This document shows, piece after piece, positions 40,901-48,900 of a stretch of 64,000 nucleotides of DNA (position 1 is its first letter; each line of letters starts with the position of its first letter). The stretch comes from Trissonchulus latispiculum (lineage: Eukaryota > Nematoda > Enoplea > Enoplida > Ironidae). The stretch is taken from contig JASAND010026597.1 of NCBI GenBank assembly GCA_030248195.1, positions 1 to 64,000 on the forward strand, read 5' to 3'. The position numbers were made by a program, and so were the translations under genes. The notes under the pieces were generated by a model. It ran no database searches, was not told the DNA's origin, and worked only from the letters and a program-made list of their open reading frames with translations.

Positions 40901-42490
40901 ACTTTTTGGATTTGGCTCAACAAGTCTCAATACTCCAGAAATTCCGGAAAATGTGAGATGACACGAAATTTAGCAACTTTGTGTTCAGTTTTCTCGCAAG
41001 TGGAGTCGTTTTACAAACCGTCAAACCGAGAAAAATGTCCCTCCGCAATACTGCGAGCTTTTTGCCAAAAATCACACGAATCCCTTGGGTAGTTTTTGAG
41101 AAATCGATTTTAAGATAAGGTAAAAGTTTACCTCAGGAGATATCTCAGTCCTGCCGGTGCTCATCCCCGGATTCTCAGCCGTAGAGCCAGGAGCGTCGCC
41201 TCAAATGATGACTGCATCCGTGGAAGAGGGGCCGGCCCTTCTACACGGACTCCTGTTACCTTCCCACCGTAGTGGTACCCATTTACCGACCAGTTAAGGA
41301 TGGATAGCTGGGTTGGCTGGAGTCGGGTAAGCTTTGTGGCCTCCGGGGATCGAACCACCGACCGTAAGATCAAAAGTTCTTACCAGTACCTTAGACCACT
41401 CCCACTCGGCCACCCCGACCTTTGTTCAAAACAAAATAATCGCAGTTGCGCCGAAATGGCTTTTCCGCGAATTCTCTAGCTTAAAGCAACGATCTCCTGC
41501 GAATAGGCATCGATAAAATGTGCAATTGGACGATGTACAACCACAAGAGATGGCTCAAAAGTTGTAAGAGCAAAAATGTTCATTTTAGACCCTCTTTCCA
41601 ACCATAACGACCAATCCGGTGTATCGACTACGTACTGGGAGAATAATGGCAAAAACAATCTTTTTACCTAAAAATGCGGGACTGGTCCCAGAATGTTAAA
41701 GAGCACCAAAATAAGGTATTTGAAAAGTTTCATCCATTTTCATGAAGAATTGGAGCCTCTAACATCAAATTTACACAAAGCAATACCAGCACCTTAAGGT
41801 TTGTAATCTGCAGGCGCGATTTGTAGCTCAAGTTATTTAATTTTTCGAGACTGCGGCACCATTCTTTCACGATTTTTAAAACTTTTCGCGCTGCGCGCGC
41901 TTTTCTAGTTTAAATCTGTTGCGCCTGCGGAGCTTTTATTCAAATCGTTTACGGTTTCCATTACAAATTTTTTCATGATGTCAAACAATTTCTCAATTTT
42001 TAATAAAATCTTTTTAAAGGATTCCATTACGGCTTTTTTATAATTTCAAAAATTTCTCAACTTGTGGGGGCTCTGCCCCCCCCCAAACCTCCCGAGTGGG
42101 TTACTGACTAGAGCTAATTTCGTCACTTGTGCTGCGTCACCACTGAACAGTTGAAAATTGTTGCCGCCACCCCCTCCCTGCATAAGCCGTTTTGCGGAAG
42201 AAAAAATGTTTTGGCTCGACCCCCCGTTTTCAAAATCCCGGGTGCGCCCCTGCCTAGAGAGGTGTTCTATAGCTCATAAAAAAGCTTACGACTAGGCCTA
42301 GCTGCCTGTACAGTCAGTATTTCATTATCCCAATCCAGTAAAAAGTTCTGGCCAAAAATCTGAAAAGTGGGTTATTTCCCGCTTGACTATAATATTGCGT
42401 GCGTCATGTGTCTACACAGAAAGATTTAATCGTACGTTCTTACAAGAAGGAATATCATATTACAGTATATAAATATATATATATATATAT

Positions 42491-42538
<48 letters not shown>

Positions 42539-42933
42539 GGTACATTTCACGGAAAGAGTGCCAGTTGGAGAAGTTTTAACAATTGGAGAAATATCGCCAA
42601 CTAATGGCGATTTTCGCCAAAGTTGAAGTAAAGTCCAAACAGAATTGGCGAAAAGCCGTTGTAACAACCTTTTTCCTGAATAATTTCATACTTTTTCGCC
42701 AATATTGGCGAAAAGCCCGGACTGACTGGGCAAATTTATTCTTCCAGTCAGTCCGGACTTTTCGCCAATATTGGCTAAAAAGTATGAAATTATTCAGGAA
42801 AAAGGTTGTTACAATGGCTTTTCGCCAATTCTGTTTGGACTTTACTTCAACTTTGGCGAAAATCACCAATGTTGGCGATATTTCTCCAATTTCTAAAACT
42901 TCTCCAACTGGCACTCTTTCCGTGAAATGTACC

Positions 42934-42984
<51 letters not shown>

Positions 42985-45900
42985 TATACAAGTAACAAAA
43001 ATGCTCCGCACAAAAGAGGATAATATGTGTGTGTTGGCTGTATCGTATATATATCCTTTAAATTCCGGTTGAAGAAGTAAAGACAAAAGTTTCATGGGCA
43101 CGTGACGTTATTTGGCACAGCAAATATTGGTGGATGGTTCCATGTCAAAAGTTGCTCAGCTCACTTAGGGCTTTCATTTGATACCAAATTTGACCACTTT
43201 TGAAAACTTTCATTTTTGACCGAAAATCGCCTAAGTCCCCACCCCACCCCACCACAGCACTCTACAGCCACTTTGAGCATGCAGTTCTAGGACAAAAGTT
43301 GCTCAGCTCGCTTAGGGCTTTCATTTGGTACCAAATTTGACCACTTTTGAAAACTTTCATTTTTGACCGAAAATCGCCTAAGTCCCCACCCCACCCCACC
43401 ACAGCACTCTACAGCCACTTTGAGCATGCAGTTCTATGACAAAAGTTGCTCAGCTCGCTTAGGGCTTTCATTTGGTACCAAACTTGACCACTTTTGAAAA
43501 CTTCCATTTTTGACCGAAAATCGCCTAAGTCCCCACCCCACCCCACCACAGCACTCTACAGCCACTTTGAGCATGCAGTTCTATGACAAAAGTTGCTCAG
43601 CTCGCTTAGGGCTTTCATTTGGTACCAAATTTGACCACTTTTGAAAAATTTTATTTTCGACCACTTGACCCGCCACCCGACTGACCCTTCAAACGGCAAA
43701 GTGGAACCAGCCCAGCAAAATAGGTACGTCGGACGGCAAAACGGATACCGGGAATGAGCTGGGCACACCAGAAAACCCCTATAGACAAAGTTTTGAGAGG
43801 CCAGGTAGAGCCTACTATGGACCTCCAGGAAGCGGTTTCCGACATGACCCTCCAGACGGCAAAGTGGAACCAGCACAGCAAGATGGATGAGTCCTACGGC
43901 AAAAAGGACACCGGGAATGAGCTGGGCGCACCAGAAAACCCCTATAGACAAAGTTTTGAGAGGCCAGGTAAAGCCTACTATGGACCTCCAGGAAGCGGTT
44001 TCCGACTTGACCCTCCCGACGGCAAAGTGGAACCAGCCCAGCAAGATGGGTGGGTCTGACGATAAAACTGACTGCGGGAATCGATTCTCCGTGCCAGAAA
44101 ACCATTGTATGGAAGATTTGAGCGTTCAAAGTTAAATAGATTGCGAGAAATTTCGATTTTTCATTTTTCGAATTTTCGCCATCTTTGACGAGCCACTGTG
44201 GTCGCTAGGGAAGTGATAGAGAAACGCAACCTGGACCGCTAGTTAGTTCAATATATGTAATTTCTGAATATAAAAAGAAATCAGCTCCAGCTCGTAACGT
44301 TCGACCTGAGCGACGACCACAAAAATGGTCACTTTTCGCTATGAGCCGACTTTGCGGCGCCACTGCGGCGCTGTGGCGCAGCTGCGGCGCAAAAAAAGTT
44401 GTGATTCTCAAATTCTTTAGAGGGTACTACTAGACCCCATAGCCCTTTAGGTTGGCCCACCGCTGCAGATCACGTGAAAGCGGCGAACATTATGTACAAT
44501 ACAACCATCAAATAGGAGAAACCGGAAAAAAAACATCGCCGCCATAACCGGTCCGGGGCGCAACTTTTTAACGGTAAGTGATACGGGGCTGAAACTTCAC
44601 AGACATACTAAACTCGATGTGCTCTACAATTTGCGCATGAAATCTGCGCAGGATTTTGCGCAGCTTCTGCGCAGCTTATTTTACACTGTCTCCAGCCACT
44701 TTTCACACATATTATAGGGGTCGCTGCCGCGACCCCTATGATATATATACAAGTAGGAAAAATGCTCCTTGCAGTCGCATGTAAAATGCAATATGAGCTA
44801 TGATGGTCAACATTTAAATATGTCAAGGACAAGATTTAAAACGTCTAATATGAGCCAGCATCTAAATCAATCGGTAAAGGACAAGCTGTAACTGGCTAAT
44901 ATGAGCCGCCACGTTTCTCTTGGGCTCATATTGACGCTCGCTGCCGTGGTTTCAACGGCTTGACATCACGACGACCTCTTACCATCTTGCCTACAGACTC
45001 TTTACTTTTATTCCCATTCCCAAGTCTGAAAAAATCCTCACCGTCTTGCGTAATGTCATTAGCTTCATATAATGTTTGGTTATAGGTATCCTGTCTGAAT
45101 CTAATTTCACTAGCTCAAACACCGTATTTAAGGTATATATGTGAACACTTTAAGCAGCTAAAGTTCTCCCCTTTAAAGTTGAATTAAGTGGCATATACAT
45201 TTGGTATATACCAGTTTTCTAAATCATAGACACACACTGCAAACTAGATACAAATGCATAAAGCTCCAGTAAACCGGTATTCTTCAAGTCTTCAGTACCG
45301 TCTTACTGTACTTATACAATAAAATACACAGCTGATGTGTAAAACTTTGATGTGTGCTTACCCACTTGACTTTACTTATTGTATCAAGACCAGACGTATA
45401 CAATGTCATGACAATTTGAAAAGTGAAAAATAGTTAACTCAACTTAGTATCCTCGCGTCAATATGAGCCCAAGAGAAACGTGGCGGCTCATATTAGCCAG
45501 TTACAGCTTGTCCTTTACCGATTTAGATGCTGGCTCATATTAGACGTTTTAAATCTTGTCCTTGACATATTTAAATGTTGACTATCATAGCTCATATTGC
45601 ATTTTACATGCGACTGCAAGGAGCATTTTTCCTACTTGTCCTTCTTCCAATTTTTGGGAGCGCTGCTCTTAGGCAGAAGTAGTCTGCAATTTATTACTCC
45701 CAGAAGATTCTCTATTCCAAACAATGACCACTGTCTTCGGGGGTTTGACCACTGGCCAATAGGTCACCTAGTCCATAGTGACCAGTGGTCACTTCCGTCG
45801 GTTCTGAAAATATGCTCAATGAAACGAGCGTAGACAATTTACTATATATGGCCCCAACCAAAACCCCGAAAACGCTGTTTTAGGGGGTTTGACCACTGGT

Positions 45901-48900
45901 CAATAGGCCACCTAGACCATAGTGACCAGTGGTCACTTCCGTCGGTTCTGAAAATATGCTCATTGAAACAAGCGTAGTCGATTTACTATATATGCCCCCA
46001 ACCGAAACCCCGAAAAACGCTGTTTTATGGGGTTTGACCACCGGTCAATAGGCCACCTAGACCATAATGACCAGTGGTCACTTCCGTCGGGTCTGAAAAT
46101 ATGCTCATTGAAACTAGCGTAGACGATTTACTATATATGCCCCCAACCAAAATCCCGAAAAACGCTGTTTTAGGGGGTGACCACTGGTCAATAGGCCACC
46201 TAGGCCATAGTGACCAGTGGTCACTTCCGTCGGGTCTGAAAATATGCTCATTGAAACGAGCGTAGTCGATTTACTATATCTGCCCCCAACTGAAACCCCG
46301 AAAAACGCTGTTTTATGGGGTTTGACCACTGGTCAATAGGCCACCTAGACCATGGTGACCAGTGGTCACTTCCGTCGGTTCTCAAAATATGCTCATTGAA
46401 ACGAGCGTAGTCGATTTACTATATATGCCCCCAACCAAAACCTGGAAAAACGCTGTTTTAGGGGGTTTGACCACTGGTCAATAGGCCACCTAGACCATAA
46501 TGACCAGTGGTCACTTCCGTCGGGTCTGAAAATATGCTCATTGAAACTAGCGTAGACGATTTACTATATATGCCCCCAACCAAAATCCCGAAAAACGCTG
46601 TTTTATGGGGTTTGACCACTGGTCAATAGGCCACCTAGACCATATTGACCAGTGGTCACTTCCGTAGGTTCTGAAAATATGCTCATTGAAACGAGCGTAG
46701 ACGATTTACTATATATGCCCCCAACCAAAACCTGGAAAAACGCTGTTTTAGGGGGTTTGACCACTGGTCAATAGGCCACCTAGACCATGGTGACCAGTGG
46801 TCACTTCCGTCGGTTCTCAAAATATGCTCATTGAAACGAGCGTAGTCGATTTACTATATATGCCCCCAACCAAAACCTGGAAAAACGCTGTTTTAGGGGG
46901 TTTGACCACTGGTCAATAGGCCACCTAGACCATAGTGACCAGTGGTCACTTCCGTCGGTTCTGAAAATATGCTCATTGAAACGAGCGTAGTCGATTTACT
47001 ATATATGCCCCCAACCAAAACCTGGAAAAACGCTGTTTTAGGGGGTTTGACCACTGGTCAATAGGCCACCTAGACCATAGTGACCAGTGGTCACTTCCGT
47101 CGGTTCTGAAAATATGCTCATTGAAACGAGCGTAGTAGTCGATTTACTATATATGCCCCCGACCAAAATCCCGAAAAACGCTGTTTTAGTGACTTTTCCA
47201 TACTTTGACCCTAACTTTGACCCTGGGCGAGGTGCCACGGGGCCATGCTGACCAGTGGTCACTTCGGGCGGTTTCGGCAGTATGCTCATCGTGTTCAGCG
47301 ACCCCGATTTACTATATATGGGCACCACCAAATGGCCGAAAATAGCCGTTTTTACGGACTTTTCCCAACTTTGACCCTGGGCGAGGAACCACGGGCGCCA
47401 TGGGGCCTGAGGGTCACATCCATCGGTTTCGGCAGTATGCTCATCGTTTTCAGCGACCCCGATTTACTATATATGCGCACCACCAAATGGCCAAAAAATG
47501 CTATTTTAGACGACTTTTTGACAATTTTCTGTGTTGGGACCTCGAAAAATTTCTAAGTCCAAACGTCGATTTTTCCATTTTTGACCATCTGTAAAAATCG
47601 ACCCAGAGCGAAATTCGGAAATCAAACATAAACTTGATCTGGACCATAACCTAGATAATCAAAAATTAGTATAGAAAAATTTTTCCTATGGGCCGTTTGA
47701 AAAATCGGTGTCTGCAAAAATCGCCCTATAAAAGTGGTCGATGCAGAGGAAAAAAAACCCCACTTTTAAACTTGTATCAAAAAGTCGATTTTTTCAAAGT
47801 TCATTTTTTCCGGACAAGTTTGGTATCATTCGAAAGCTCTTGGCCTGGAGATTTCAAAAATGTAAACTTTAGCTCTCAACTCCCTACCGTTAATTAGTTA
47901 TGGCTAATTAACAGTTTCCCTAATCCGCAAAGTGCCTTTATAGCTCATATTATGAGGGGCGCTCCGCGCACCCTCATGATACCTTGTCGTCGAAGCCTAT
48001 GAACCCAGCCAAAGACCTTTACTCGTTTTTCCCGCATTTGGGCAGCTGAACGTATTTTGATCTAAAACTAACAATCGCAAAAATTAACCTTTTCCAGCTT
48101 GGGATAGATGTATGCAATAATCAAATTACGCATGATTTAAAGCACTTTAAAGATTATATGGCGCAAACTATTGGTCTTGATCCGCTAAGGGGAAAATAAA
48201 ATTATAATATATACACCTAAACAAACATTTGAATTCAGGGAGGAGGATGGGGGGTGATGGGGCGTGTCTTAGTTTAGGTGGATATATTCGTCGGACGTTA
48301 ATTAAAAGGTTCATTTTTTGACAAAGGTTTGCTGAAGCTATCTGACCTGTACAGGAGGGGGTAGAGACGGATCCTCATGAATCTGTATCGTTTCAAGCAA
48401 TCCGTCTATCTCCTTTGTTTTCTCTGCATCTTCTAACTGAAACAGCAACATGCTACGCTAAATACAAAGTTTCTTTAAAAAACAGGCAGCAAGAACAAAG
48501 GGGAACAGCTATCTCAATGACAACTCTCTCCCTCACCAAAGCACGCAATCCAAAGTGAGGGATCTAAAAACCCACTTACACCGCAAAATTTCCTTATTCA
48601 TATACCTACATAAAAGCACACAAGAAATAGAGGAAATAGATATATATATATATATATATACGTAAATTAGGGATGCACCGGGGATTGGCCCCGGCCACGG
48701 CACCGGCCCCGGTAGTCAGGCCCCGGCCCCGGTGGTCAGGCCCCGGTACCGACCGGGGCCAAAAATTAGCACAATTTTGTAAATTTTTGACATTTTTTGA
48801 CCAAAATTTTGAATTTTCGAAAGTCAAATAGTGTTACAAATCGTTTGTTTTCCCGCCGATATGAATGAAAACAACGATAGTAACGTCTGTATATCAAAAA

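Noticed and set aside
42070..42262. Possible hAT end near CGGGTGCGCCCCTG
   Set aside because: Only one end recognised; no partner or 8-bp duplication found.
42576..43023. Pair of ~145-residue frames on both strands with near-identical sequence
   Set aside because: Direct result of the palindromic MITE; the IY tails come from (TA)n.
43556..44129. 162-residue frame as a repeat protein
   Set aside because: Follows the 163-bp unit, which is not a multiple of three, and other frames are similarly open.
45747..47190. CRISPR-like array
   Set aside because: Whole 145-bp units repeat without unique spacers, in a eukaryotic intron. Satellite, not CRISPR.
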